A DNA stretch of 15,551 nt, from NCBI GenBank assembly GCA_013286765.1, contig JABDFB010000050.1:1-15551 (forward strand). Reading direction: 5' to 3'. Source of the stretch: Deltaproteobacteria bacterium. Its GTDB lineage: Bacteria > Bdellovibrionota > UBA1018. This document shows, piece by piece, positions 6,865 through 13,925 of this stretch (positions are counted from its first letter, which is position 1; each line of letters starts with the position of its first letter). Below the pieces are notes generated by a model, which had not been told where the DNA came from, searched no databases, and was given only the letters and a program-made list of their open reading frames with translations. The position numbers were made by a program, and so were the translations under genes.

Positions 6865-7761
6865 ATGCATTTTTACCGCGGCAAATTTTGCTCATTACTC
6901 CTATCTATTTTCTTAGGACATGCTCTTTTATTCGGGTCAGGATTTTCTAAAGGTTCATTCGCGAGTGATGCTAGATATCAAAAGAGAATTGGCGGTAGTG
7001 AGAGTTATAGCGACAGTGACAGTGACGAAGATGGCGATGCCGAAATAAGTCTTTTTGGAGGGAAGTCCGACGACCCTCCCTTTTTAAACAAAGTTAAGAC
7101 GAGCACCCAACAGGATGCCCTGGATTTTAGACTCTATATGACATTGGATCCATCTCCGAATGACTATAAACCAGTGTCAACAGTTCGTCTTTTGGCCGCT
7201 AGCGATCTCATTCGTGACGGTGCAAATGTAGATCGCTTATATAATTGGCCAGGCAGTTTTCTGATTCGAGCGGTCCAAAGGAATGATAGATTACAGCTAG
7301 GACTCTTGTTGGAGATGAAGGCTTCTGTGAATATTGTTGATACTCTAGGTATGACACCGTTGGGTACAGCCGTGCAGTGGGACAATTTGAACTTGGCCAC
7401 CGATTTAGTTGTGGCAAAAGCAGATGTTGAACAATTAGCACAATTGAAAAGTCCGCTGAGCACTGCAATCAGTAATTCGAACCCTCTCATGGTAAGCATG
7501 CTTCTAGATATGGGAGCATCTGTTGACGAAAATGACCTGCGCAGAATGGTTAAGGACGAGGCAATTGCTCCGGCAATAAATTTGATAAGGCAGAAAAGAG
7601 AAAACCTGCGTAACTGTTTTGTGCAGGCACGGGTAATCAATGTAGACCCGCTTATTCAGATCGTTCTGAGCTATCTCTACCCGCAAAATCTTAATATTTC
7701 GTCGGTGCGACCTAAAAATAAAAAAAGGAAGAGGAGTCCTTTACAGAACTCCCCTTCCTGA
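6865..7761 (+). CDS. Exported ankyrin-repeat protein with acidic and basic tracts
   Basis: The ATG at 6865 gives 298 residues and a standard signal peptide (basic MHFYRGK, hydrophobic CSLLLSIFLGHALLF, cut near SFASDA). The frame is open back to a GTG at 6784, but that would bury the signal peptide 27 residues inside. The mature protein starts with an acidic Ser/Asp tract (SDSDSDEDGDAE, 49-60). About three to four degenerate ankyrin repeats span roughly 105-225, best seen in GMTPLGTAVQWDNLNLA and PLMVSMLLDMGASVDEND. A further helical segment (about 245-272) ends in VNVDPLIQIVLSYL-like sequence, and the last 15 residues begin with the basic run KNKKRKR (284-290). Ankyrin repeats bind other proteins; the partner is unknown. 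The basic tail is encoded by the antisense terminator of the convergent gene (7714-7759), so its composition may be a by-product. It could be cotranscribed with hemA, 81 bases upstream. Confidence 0.78.
   Translation: MHFYRGKFCSLLLSIFLGHALLFGSGFSKGSFASDARYQKRIGGSESYSDSDSDEDGDAEISLFGGKSDDPPFLNKVKTSTQQDALDFRLYMTLDPSPNDYKPVSTVRLLAASDLIRDGANVDRLYNWPGSFLIRAVQRNDRLQLGLLLEMKASVNIVDTLGMTPLGTAVQWDNLNLATDLVVAKADVEQLAQLKSPLSTAISNSNPLMVSMLLDMGASVDENDLRRMVKDEAIAPAINLIRQKRENLRNCFVQARVINVDPLIQIVLSYLYPQNLNISSVRPKNKKRKRSPLQNSPS
7714..7759 (-). terminator. Rho-independent terminator of the Pro/Gln-rich gene, inside the ankyrin ORF
   Basis: On the minus strand AGGAAG-G-GGAGT, a 10-base loop, ACTCC-T-CTTCCT is followed by TTTTTT A TTTTT. 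That is 11 base pairs with one mismatch and a nearly continuous T tract. It lies 36 bases after the stop of the gene ending at 7795, the normal terminator position. The plus-strand reading of the same DNA is the last 15 codons and stop of the ankyrin protein gene. In the plus direction there is no T tract, so it should terminate only minus-strand transcripts. Confidence 0.88.
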
Positions 7762-7794
7762 GAAGAGAAAAGGGATGCTTGTCTAATTACCTAT

Positions 7795-9267
7795 TTACTG
7801 TCGTTGTAAGGTGTTTACGTATTGCGCTTCAGATCTTGCATTAGACGGAGAGCTGAATTGGATTGTTTGATTATATTCGAAAGAGTTCAGACTCTGGAAG
7901 GTGATGTCCAAAGAGTAACTCGTTGGAATGGTTAATCCTCGTAATCCGTAGAGGTCTAAGCTGGTGAGACCTCCAACAACCGTTGCCAAATGAACTGATA
8001 AATCGGAATAGTTCGGAGTTCCAGCAGCGACGACGTTATAACCATCTTGTGAGCTGTACCATTGAACGAGTTGCTGGGAAGTAGCATCCCATTGAAAATA
8101 CCCATTCTGAACCACCTGGCTCTGGTCTGCCAGTGTGAGAGTTCGTGTGTAAACTAGCTTCTGTACTGTAGGAACTGCAATTTGAGAAGTAGCATAGATG
8201 ACATTGCTTTGCATATTGCGGATATCAAGTACTTCGCTGAATGCGGTTGTGGCAGAGTCTTTCGTCAATTGTCCGTTGCCTTTCCAGACGCCTACTAACA
8301 CTGATAGCGAATAAGGAGACTGCTGGTTCTGACTTGGAAGGCTGTTTACTGGCGCAGAAGGTGCTGGACCTGTCATTGATGGGGCTTGACTAAGTAAGGA
8401 CGGAGCTTGCCCCATCATCGTAGGACCTTGCATTGCTGGAGCTTGCCCTTGCACAGCAGACGGTCCCTGCATGGAAGGACCCTGCATTTGCATGGATGGT
8501 GCTTGCGCCTGCATAGACGGGGTCGTTGGCCTTGTAGGTTGAGAAGACGATACACCCGGTAAGGCAATATTAGCGGGGAACGTGGTCAACGGTCCATTCG
8601 GAAACACCGGTGCAGAGTTCAAGTTGGTGTTGGGCATAGAGTTGGAAAGGACACTAGCACTTTCAGATGAGGCGTTATCCAAAACCGATGCCATCGTATT
8701 TGGGTTATTCGCGTTCAGATTAACTCCTGGGCCGGGCTGCGAGATCGAGTTTGACAATGCCGGAAGTGCGGGGGGGTTTGTGAAATCGGGAAGATTTGGA
8801 TCCTGTCCTGTCGAGGAACCTCTTAAGCTGTCTACGCTCTGTTGCAGTTCCTGCTGCAGACCTTGTACTTCACTACCAATGCTGTCCAAGCTCGATGGAA
8901 GACCGCTTACATATTGCTGAGTTGCTTGCAATGGATTACTTGCGAACTGTCCTGCAGTTTGAATTGGGTCGTTTAGAAATGGATTAGCAAAGTTTGAAAT
9001 AACCGGGTCAGAAAATAGACCTGATTGTGTCGTAGTCGTCGGTATCTGATCTAAACCAGGACCACCTGGTGTTATGGGGCCAAAGGGAGCGCCGACAACA
9101 GGTGGAAGTCCAATGGGAGCACCAATAGGGGGCAGTGGTCCTTGCGCGAAAGCAGAGGTGCTGGCTAGTGAAACTAATACAGCAGAGCAGAGAAGTCCTT
9201 TCTGAAAGCGGAACAAAGTTTTGGATGATGAATTCTTGGAGTCTGGAATCAATCTTAGATAATGCAT
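7795..9267 (-). CDS. Exported Pro/Gln/Met-rich low-complexity protein with a globular C-terminal domain
   Basis: A 490-residue protein with a signal peptide with a long N-region (hydrophobic GLLCSAVLVSLASTSAFA, cut before QGPLPP at about 42). It has three regions. Residues 43-71 are a Gly/Pro/Ile-rich segment (GAPIGLPP, VVGAPFGP). Residues 72-318 are low-complexity and rich in Gln, Ser, Asn and Pro, and include an imperfect tandem array with units such as QAPSMQ, QGPSMQ and QGPAMQ (250-306). Residues about 320-490 form a folded, strand-rich domain that begins LSVLVGVWKGNGQL and has regular beta-strand spacing (SNVIYATSQI, QKLVYTRTLTL, QVVQNGYFQW). That start is reminiscent of lipocalin or nitrobindin-like barrels, but the match is too weak to assign. 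An AGAGGA ribosome site lies 9 bases before the ATG. No homologue is recognised. The low-complexity part may be a surface spacer or adhesive region. Confidence 0.8.
   Translation of the reverse strand: MHYLRLIPDSKNSSSKTLFRFQKGLLCSAVLVSLASTSAFAQGPLPPIGAPIGLPPVVGAPFGPITPGGPGLDQIPTTTTQSGLFSDPVISNFANPFLNDPIQTAGQFASNPLQATQQYVSGLPSSLDSIGSEVQGLQQELQQSVDSLRGSSTGQDPNLPDFTNPPALPALSNSISQPGPGVNLNANNPNTMASVLDNASSESASVLSNSMPNTNLNSAPVFPNGPLTTFPANIALPGVSSSQPTRPTTPSMQAQAPSMQMQGPSMQGPSAVQGQAPAMQGPTMMGQAPSLLSQAPSMTGPAPSAPVNSLPSQNQQSPYSLSVLVGVWKGNGQLTKDSATTAFSEVLDIRNMQSNVIYATSQIAVPTVQKLVYTRTLTLADQSQVVQNGYFQWDATSQQLVQWYSSQDGYNVVAAGTPNYSDLSVHLATVVGGLTSLDLYGLRGLTIPTSYSLDITFQSLNSFEYNQTIQFSSPSNARSEAQYVNTLQRQ
8350..8520 (-). 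repeat. Degenerate minisatellite encoding QAPSMQ/QGPSMQ units
   Basis: Within the Pro/Gln/Met-rich protein, codons 250-306 repeat a unit of about 5 to 9 codons whose consensus is roughly Gln-(Ala/Gly)-Pro-(Ser/Ala)-Met-(Gln/Thr). On the plus strand this shows as repeated GGTGCTTGC, GGACCTTGCAT and CTTGCC-like segments. Such arrays change length by slippage, so copy number may vary between strains. Confidence 0.7.
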
Positions 9268-9312
9268 AAAGAATATTCCTCTATTCTGTTAGTTGGTGTC
9301 GCGAAATCTCTC

Positions 9313-9360
9313 TTTGACTCGATACTCTTTTTCGCAAAAACTTCTTCGTCTCAAGTCAAA
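9313..9360. repeat. Long inverted repeat in the leader of the Pro/Gln-rich gene
   Basis: TTTGACTCGA (9313-9322) and TCAAGTCAAA (9351-9360) are reverse complements with one mismatch that can wobble pair in RNA. Inside them TTTTT-CGC-AAAAA (9328-9340) forms a second inverted repeat. The element ends 46 bases upstream of the start at 9267, so it may be a structured 5' leader or a regulator binding site. Confidence 0.5.
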
Positions 9361-9579
9361 AATCCAATTTAGCGATACCAACTAGTTAAGTGTCTAAGCA
9401 AAATTGCTAAAACAGGGCCGAATTAACATGCTGTAAAATTGTGGTCAACTTATTATAAAAAATATTTTTAAAAAACACGCATTGTGATTAGCGACTATAT
9501 TTATTTTGATCTAACTAAATTCGTGATTTTCCGAAGTTTTCGCAGCGGTTCTTGAAGTGTTTCTTTAATCAGGAAAAAC

Positions 9580-9595
9580 TAATCTGATCAGGTTA
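9580..9595. repeat. Near-perfect 16-base palindrome
   Basis: TAATCTGATCAGGTTA has a perfect core CTGATCAG (9584-9591) and one symmetric mismatch further out. A second ATCAGG lies 19 bases upstream (9568-9573). It could be an operator for an unknown regulator. It lies about 310 bases upstream of the nearest start codon, which argues against a simple promoter site. Confidence 0.3.
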
Positions 9596-9710
9596 TTAAA
9601 AAATTAGTAGCAGGGAGTTGATTTAAAATTCAGAAGTGGTAACGGGAAAGTTTATTGTCTAATTTATATTTAAATTGCTCTCATGCCGCAGAGTTTTCGA
9701 GCCTAATAGG

Positions 9711-9742
9711 AAAAAACCCTGAAGACTTCTTTGAGTTTTTTT
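9711..9742 (-). terminator. Probable terminator of the hem operon
   Basis: On the minus strand AAAAAACTC and GGGTTTTTT pair (one G-U wobble) around an inner short hairpin formed by AAG-AAGT-CTT. The U-rich arm supplies the tail. It lies about 90 bases after the hemN stop. The plus-strand version also has a T tract, so it may work in both directions. Most of its pairs are A-U, which makes it a weak terminator. Confidence 0.4.
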
Positions 9743-9747
9743 ATGCT

Positions 9748-9761
9748 ATTCTATATAGAAT
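9748..9761. repeat. Perfect 14-base palindrome ATTCTATATAGAAT
   Basis: A fully symmetric sequence downstream of hemN (about 70 bases after its stop). It does not match the Fur, FNR or LexA consensus as I know them. It may be an operator or a chance result of the high AT content. Confidence 0.3.
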
Positions 9762-9831
9762 TTAGAAAGAAGTAGTTTACACAGAGTTTTTTTGAAGGAT
9801 CGATATCAGTGTTTTTTTTTGCGTGTTAATG

Positions 9832-11202
9832 TTAAATAGTTCTACTAAATAAATTTTCTTTTGGAGACTTCTGATGGAGTCTTGCATCAAAGGCCATGCA
9901 AATATTTCGCATAAAAGGGCGGCCTTTTTCTGTAATTTGGCAACTGTAATCGCTTAATTCGACAAGCCCGTCGGAGATTTGATCTCCTAAATATTCCCTA
10001 ACATTTTTAAGATGGGGGACAGCTTCGACCTGGGCAAGAGTCCATTTAGTTCGTCTCTGGGTCATCAAATTTAGAATATGTCGTCTCAGAATCTGATCTT
10101 CATGCGTTAGCAGGTGGCCTCTAAAAATAGGCAATTCGCCTTTTTCAACTCTTGCTTGATAAGTTTCCAGCAACTTTTCATTCTGGGCAAAAGCTGTCCA
10201 AGAATCGCTAATCGCAGACACGCCAAGACCAATCAGAGGCGAAACCTGTCGCTGAATATAACCCATGAAATTTCGATGAAGAGTGCCGTTGCTAGAGGCT
10301 TTCCAAAGGGAGTCAGTTTCGAGTGTGAAGTGATCCATTCCAACGTCTCGATAGCCCACCTCCGCAAGCAGCTTCCGTCCTAATTCATAAAGAGCGCGCT
10401 TTTCATCCCCTGCAGGAACGTCTTTTTCGCTGAAACGCCTTTGACCGGGTCTGATCCAAGGTACGTGTGCGTAACTATAAAATGCAATTCGATTTGGGCG
10501 CAAATCTCGAACAGCCTGAATGGTTTGTTCGATACTCTCGAGTTTCTGCAAGGGTAAGCCATAAATCAGATCGTAGTTAACGCTGGTGTATCCGATCTTT
10601 CGGGCTAACTCAGTTATATTCCGAACCTGTTCGACGGACTGAATCCGGTGCACAATATCCTGAACAACGGGATCAAAATCCTGTACGCCTAGGCTGATTC
10701 TCCTGAATCCTTGTGAATAAAGAGTTTCGAGGTGTTCTTTCGATGTGTTTCGTGGATCTACCTCGACTGAAAATTCGTAATCAGAGGTTAATTCGACGTC
10801 TTTACAAAGATCGCCAATCAGGTTCCCTAATTCACTGGGTGAGAGAAATGTGGGTGTTCCACCGCCCAGGTGGATTTCCGAAACTTTCACTTTTCGGCCA
10901 AGGAGTGTCCGATACAGATCCCATTCTTTTAAGACTGTTCGAATATAGGGCATACCGACACTATGATTTCTGGTAATTCGCGTATTGCAAGCACAGTAGG
11001 TACAAAGACTCTCGCAAAATGGAATATGAATATAAATGGCTGCGCCCACTCCCCGTTTTTCATCTTCTTCGAGTGCGCGCAATACAGTTTCGATCCATTG
11101 AGCTTCAGTGGGCGTGGTGCTCCAGTAGGGAACGGTGGGGTAGCTCGTATACCTCGGTCCCGGGACGTCATATTTCTTTAGCAAATCTCTGGAGAGATCC
11201 AT
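9832..11202 (-). CDS. hemN: Oxygen-independent coproporphyrinogen III oxidase
   Basis: A cytoplasmic radical-SAM enzyme that decarboxylates two propionates of coproporphyrinogen III to give protoporphyrinogen IX without oxygen. The iron-sulfur motif CESLCTYCAC gives Cys63, Cys67, Cys70 and Cys72 (start chosen here), within YIHIPFC. The motifs GGGTPTFL, RISLGVQDFD and YGLPLQ follow as in HemN, and GPRYTSYPT near the N-terminus is typical. The length is 456 residues, close to the E. coli enzyme (457). The frame opens at an ATG at 11244, but the ATG at 11202 is preferred: it matches the usual HemN N-terminus (MDLSRDLLKKY) and has a GAGG site that overlaps the hemE stop. This implies translational coupling with hemE. 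It is the last gene of the hem operon. The conserved CxxxCxxCxC pattern supports true HemN rather than the related heme chaperone HemW. Confidence 0.95.
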   Translation of the reverse strand: MDLSRDLLKKYDVPGPRYTSYPTVPYWSTTPTEAQWIETVLRALEEDEKRGVGAAIYIHIPFCESLCTYCACNTRITRNHSVGMPYIRTVLKEWDLYRTLLGRKVKVSEIHLGGGTPTFLSPSELGNLIGDLCKDVELTSDYEFSVEVDPRNTSKEHLETLYSQGFRRISLGVQDFDPVVQDIVHRIQSVEQVRNITELARKIGYTSVNYDLIYGLPLQKLESIEQTIQAVRDLRPNRIAFYSYAHVPWIRPGQRRFSEKDVPAGDEKRALYELGRKLLAEVGYRDVGMDHFTLETDSLWKASSNGTLHRNFMGYIQRQVSPLIGLGVSAISDSWTAFAQNEKLLETYQARVEKGELPIFRGHLLTHEDQILRRHILNLMTQRRTKWTLAQVEAVPHLKNVREYLGDQISDGLVELSDYSCQITEKGRPFMRNICMAFDARLHQKSPKENLFSRTI

Positions 11203-11213
11203 TTTCTGCACAA

Positions 11214-11217
11214 CCTC
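11214..11217 (-). promoter_or_regulatory. Ribosome binding site overlapping the hemE stop, sets the hemN start
   Basis: On the minus strand the hemE stop TGA and the GAGG ribosome site share bases, and ATG follows 11 bases later, ending at 11202. This supports the shorter HemN and coupling of hemN translation to hemE. Confidence 0.6.
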
Positions 11218-12292
11218 AGCACTCACTATGAGTGCGCTTTCCAAAATACTCTTTTTGAAGAGCCATCAACAAACGCACATTCTTCTCTGGAGTTTTCGGC
11301 AAAATACCATGACCCAGGCCACAAACCCAACCCTTCAAAAGAGCTGGCGGTAAATTTCCGATCTCACCAAAATAATTTCGCAATTTCAGTTCTAACTGGT
11401 TTTCATCCAAGAGTAACCAATTGGGATCAATATTTCCCTGAATCGACCAAGCGTCATTCCAGCTATCTGGCCAGGTTTTGAGAAGCTGACATAGATCCTG
11501 TTTCCAATCTACTCCGAGACAATCTATTGGCAAACCGCTAAGATGTTGGAAATAGGCAGGAGTAGTCCCTTTGGAGTAATAGATAAGGGAGTGGTTAGGG
11601 CATTTTTCTTTGAAATTTTTGATGACTGCTCCCAAATAGGGAAGAACTCTATCTTTATAGGTGGATGGATCAACTTCACCCGCACAGGTGTCCAGAATCG
11701 CGATTGCATCTGCGCCTGCCCGTGCTTGATTGACCATTGCTTGAACCAGGAGATCCATCAAGAGTTCGCAAAATCCGTCGAACCTTCCATCTGTGAGCCC
11801 TTTTTTGGCAGAAGCTAGCTCACCTTGATGGCACCCTTCGACTGCATAAAAGAAAAGTGTGAGTGGCCCTCCCACAAATCCTATAATGGCTTTCTCGGGC
11901 GATAGCTTTTGGCGCAATAACTCGATAGCGCGCGCCTGGAAAAGCAATCCTTCCGCAAGCTGGCTCCCACTTTTTAACTTTTTGAGATCGGAGAGGTCGC
12001 GAAGATACCAATCGAGCTGAGGTTTATCATTGAATGAAAGCCCCATCCCCATCGCCTCTAGCGGAAATAAGATATCGGAAAACAAAATAGCAGCATCGAA
12101 GCCAAAGTCTTGAATGGGTCCCAGCGCGACTTCACACGAGAGGTCGGGTTGCTTACAGAGTTCCATAAAAGAATAATGTTTTCTTAAATTCTGGTAGTGA
12201 GAATGGTAACGCCCTGCCTGTCGCATCAACCAGACGGGGGGGCGACTCTCATTTCTTCTTAATAGTGCAGCTCTAAAAGGATTTACATTCAT
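11216..12292 (-). CDS. hemE: Uroporphyrinogen decarboxylase
   Basis: Decarboxylates the four acetate groups of uroporphyrinogen III to coproporphyrinogen III, the substrate of HemN. Family signatures are PPVWLMRQAGRY (18-29), with the substrate-binding Arg24 and Arg28, FSDILFPLEAMG (71-82) with the catalytic Asp73, GGPLTLFFYAVEG (141-153) with Tyr149, and GLGHGILPKTPEKNV (325-339) with His328. The segment ILDTCAGEVDP (199-209) replaces the more usual FDSWAG..SP, so the protein is somewhat divergent. The length of 358 residues is normal. Its ATG overlaps the stop of the response-regulator gene by 4 bases (ATGA), a sign of translational coupling. hemN follows directly. Uroporphyrinogen III is also the branch point to cobalamin and siroheme, so this step commits it to heme. 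Confidence 0.96.
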   Translation of the reverse strand: MNVNPFRAALLRRNESRPPVWLMRQAGRYHSHYQNLRKHYSFMELCKQPDLSCEVALGPIQDFGFDAAILFSDILFPLEAMGMGLSFNDKPQLDWYLRDLSDLKKLKSGSQLAEGLLFQARAIELLRQKLSPEKAIIGFVGGPLTLFFYAVEGCHQGELASAKKGLTDGRFDGFCELLMDLLVQAMVNQARAGADAIAILDTCAGEVDPSTYKDRVLPYLGAVIKNFKEKCPNHSLIYYSKGTTPAYFQHLSGLPIDCLGVDWKQDLCQLLKTWPDSWNDAWSIQGNIDPNWLLLDENQLELKLRNYFGEIGNLPPALLKGWVCGLGHGILPKTPEKNVRLLMALQKEYFGKRTHSEC

Positions 12293-12996
12293 ATAATACC
12301 GTCCATAAGCAGGTACCCAATACCACGAACGCTCCGAATAATTTCTGGGTTTTCGGGGTTGTACTCAACTAACCTTCGCAATCGTAATATAAAATTGTCT
12401 ATCGTTCTTGGCGTGGGAAATTCGTCATCTGACCAAGCGTGATCCAGGATCTCATCCCGGCTAACGACTCTTCCCCTCCGTTCGATCAAAAGTTTAAGCA
12501 ATGCTACTTCCTTGTGGGTTAAAGGGAACGTACGACCTTGAACTTCAGCCTCAAATTTCTGAAAGTGAATTTGCGCTTTACCTATTGTCAGCTTAGTCCC
12601 TATAGATTCTAAATTGCCTGAGACATATTTAGCACGTTTCAGCCCGTTTTTGACCCGTAGAATGAGTTCCTTGAGATGAAAAGGCTTAACAATATAGTCT
12701 TCTGCCCCCAGTTCGAGGCCACGAATCCGATCCTCGGCACTCCCAAAAGCAGTTAAAAAAATCACGGCGGTGCCTGGCGATTTTTCTCTGATTTGGCCGG
12801 CAATATCGAAGCCGGACCCATCTGGAAGTCCTACATCAACAATTGCTAAGTCAAAGGCTCGACTCTTCATCTGCAATAAAGAGTCGGCAACTCGTTTACT
12901 CCAAACTATCTCGTAGCCCTCGCGTTGGAGGCGCTCCACGAGCGTTGAACCTAAATTCTGCTCGTCTTCCACGACTAAGATTCGGCCGGAAACCAT
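12289..12996 (-). CDS. OmpR/PhoB-type response regulator
   Basis: A DNA-binding regulator of 235 residues. The receiver domain (about 4-118) has the acidic pair Glu10/Asp11 (VVEDEQN), the phosphoacceptor Asp54 (AIVDVGLPDG), Thr82 (FLTAFG) and Lys104 (YIVKPF). The C-terminal winged helix (about 133-230) shows FPLTHKEVALLKLL, the recognition-helix region TPRTIDNFILRLRRLVE and the wing VRGIGYLL. All key residues are present, so it should be phosphorylatable. The start has a GAGG site 7 bases upstream and lies inside the kinase gene's end (22-base overlap); its own stop overlaps the hemE start by 4 bases. The partner is therefore the kinase encoded just upstream, and control of heme genes, including its own operon, is the natural hypothesis. 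The binding site cannot be identified here because the operon promoter is outside the window. Confidence 0.93.
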   Translation of the reverse strand: MVSGRILVVEDEQNLGSTLVERLQREGYEIVWSKRVADSLLQMKSRAFDLAIVDVGLPDGSGFDIAGQIREKSPGTAVIFLTAFGSAEDRIRGLELGAEDYIVKPFHLKELILRVKNGLKRAKYVSGNLESIGTKLTIGKAQIHFQKFEAEVQGRTFPLTHKEVALLKLLIERRGRVVSRDEILDHAWSDDEFPTPRTIDNFILRLRRLVEYNPENPEIIRSVRGIGYLLMDGII

Positions 12997-13925
12997 AACT
13001 TTACCTCAAATCCTGAACTAGTGCCAAAACTTGCTGTTCCTCCCATCCTTCTCATCAAGACGCTGACTAAATACAAGCCGACCCCCGTTCCTGATGACGA
13101 AGGCCCTTTCTGAAAGAGCTTGCCCAAAATCTCGCGCTCGCCCTTGTACCCCTCACCGTTATCATTAAAGGAGAGAGCTACTCCTTTGCCTTCAGCAGTT
13201 GAATGCACTCGCATGGCAATGGCCTCTTTGCCGGAATGCCTGAGACTATTTTCGAGAATATTCTTAACCACAACTTGCATTGCCGATGGATCCGCGTCGA
13301 TCAGAAGATCCTCTACATCAATTTCATAGCTGACCTTTCCTGGATAGTCCGTAGCCCAGGTTTTTAACAAGCGATCTAACCAAGGTTTGATTTGCAGCTG
13401 CTGTTTGTAAACCGGCCCGCCGCCTTCTATACGAGCCAGTTCCAGGGTCCGTTCGACTTGTGCCTCCAGACGCAGTGTATCTTCAAGCAAGCGTTGAACA
13501 AGATCTCGTTGATTGCCTTTTTCATCGAGGCTCTCTGCAATGGATTCCGCTTGTAGACGAATACTGGTCAGGGGTGTTCGAAGTTCGTGGGTCACTGAAG
13601 CGAAGAACGCATGTAGTCCTTTCGCCCTTTTGACATCGCGCCAATACAGCCACAAAAGCAGCAAATAGCAGGCAACTAGTAGACCAAAATAGAAGGCCGA
13701 CTCCCAAACCAACATCCGCTCTGTGTGAACCCAGTGCTTCTGGGCGATATCCAAAGGGGTGCCAAGCTGAGTTTCTAATTCGACAATACTTTTTGCCTGT
13801 CTTAAGAGCAGGCGACCCCACCATGCACCAAGGGTAAAAACGGTGCCTAGCCAAAGCAAATGTATCGCCATAATAAGGCGAAAACGCAGATTTGATTTTC
13901 GGACTGCTTTGTCGATGCTACTCAT
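12975..13925 (-). CDS. Membrane sensor histidine kinase without HAMP domain
   Basis: Partner of the adjacent response regulator. Two membrane segments (about residues 16-37 and 75-96 from the ATG used here) flank a short outer loop of about 35 residues with no recognisable sensor fold. Only about 15 residues separate the second segment from the phosphorylation motif FFASVTHELRTPL (His113), so no HAMP domain fits. The ATPase core follows: N-box NILENSLRHSG, G1 DNGEGYKG, G2 GTGVGLYL. An in-frame GTG at 13931 is an alternative start; the ATG at 13925 is preferred. The ribosome site AGGTGA overlaps the hemL stop. The 3' end overlaps the regulator gene by 22 bases. The signal could be in the membrane or come from a partner protein; its place among porphyrin enzymes suggests a link to heme, oxygen or redox state, which is inference. 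Confidence 0.92.
   Translation of the reverse strand: MSSIDKAVRKSNLRFRLIMAIHLLWLGTVFTLGAWWGRLLLRQAKSIVELETQLGTPLDIAQKHWVHTERMLVWESAFYFGLLVACYLLLLWLYWRDVKRAKGLHAFFASVTHELRTPLTSIRLQAESIAESLDEKGNQRDLVQRLLEDTLRLEAQVERTLELARIEGGGPVYKQQLQIKPWLDRLLKTWATDYPGKVSYEIDVEDLLIDADPSAMQVVVKNILENSLRHSGKEAIAMRVHSTAEGKGVALSFNDNGEGYKGEREILGKLFQKGPSSSGTGVGLYLVSVLMRRMGGTASFGTSSGFEVKLWFPAES

Larger units (their letters stand above)
9268..9831. other. Gene-free AT-rich region between the Pro/Gln-rich gene and hemN
   Basis: No convincing coding sequence is seen in these 564 bases, which are clearly more AT-rich than the flanking genes. They must hold the promoter of the Pro/Gln-rich gene (minus strand) and the end of the hem operon. 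Structured elements are a long inverted repeat at 9313-9360, an AGCAA/TTGCT inverted repeat near 9398-9409, a near-palindrome at 9580-9595, a terminator-like hairpin at 9711-9742 and a 14-base perfect palindrome at 9748-9761. On the minus strand TTGACC (9448-9453 region) could be a -35 element, but no good -10 element is found at 16-18 bases. Confidence 0.6.

Noticed and set aside
7164..7640. Minus-strand open frame opposite the ankyrin gene
   Set aside because: It has no ribosome site, no recognisable family and lies wholly antisense to a gene with a signal peptide and repeats; a shadow frame.
7705..7740. Functional nuclear localisation signal KNKKRKR in the ankyrin protein
   Set aside because: The basic residues coincide exactly with the U tract and arm of an antisense terminator, which explains the composition without any eukaryotic targeting.
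9541..9600. FNR-type site (TTGAT....ATCAA) near CTGATCAG
   Set aside because: Half-sites and spacing do not match the FNR consensus, and the position is not upstream of a heme gene.
10929..11231. Several open frames on both strands overlapping the start of hemN
   Set aside because: They are shadows of the strongly conserved hemN coding sequence.
11203..11244. Longer HemN starting at 11244
   Set aside because: The start at 11202 aligns with the family N-terminus and has a GAGG site; the longer version has no support.
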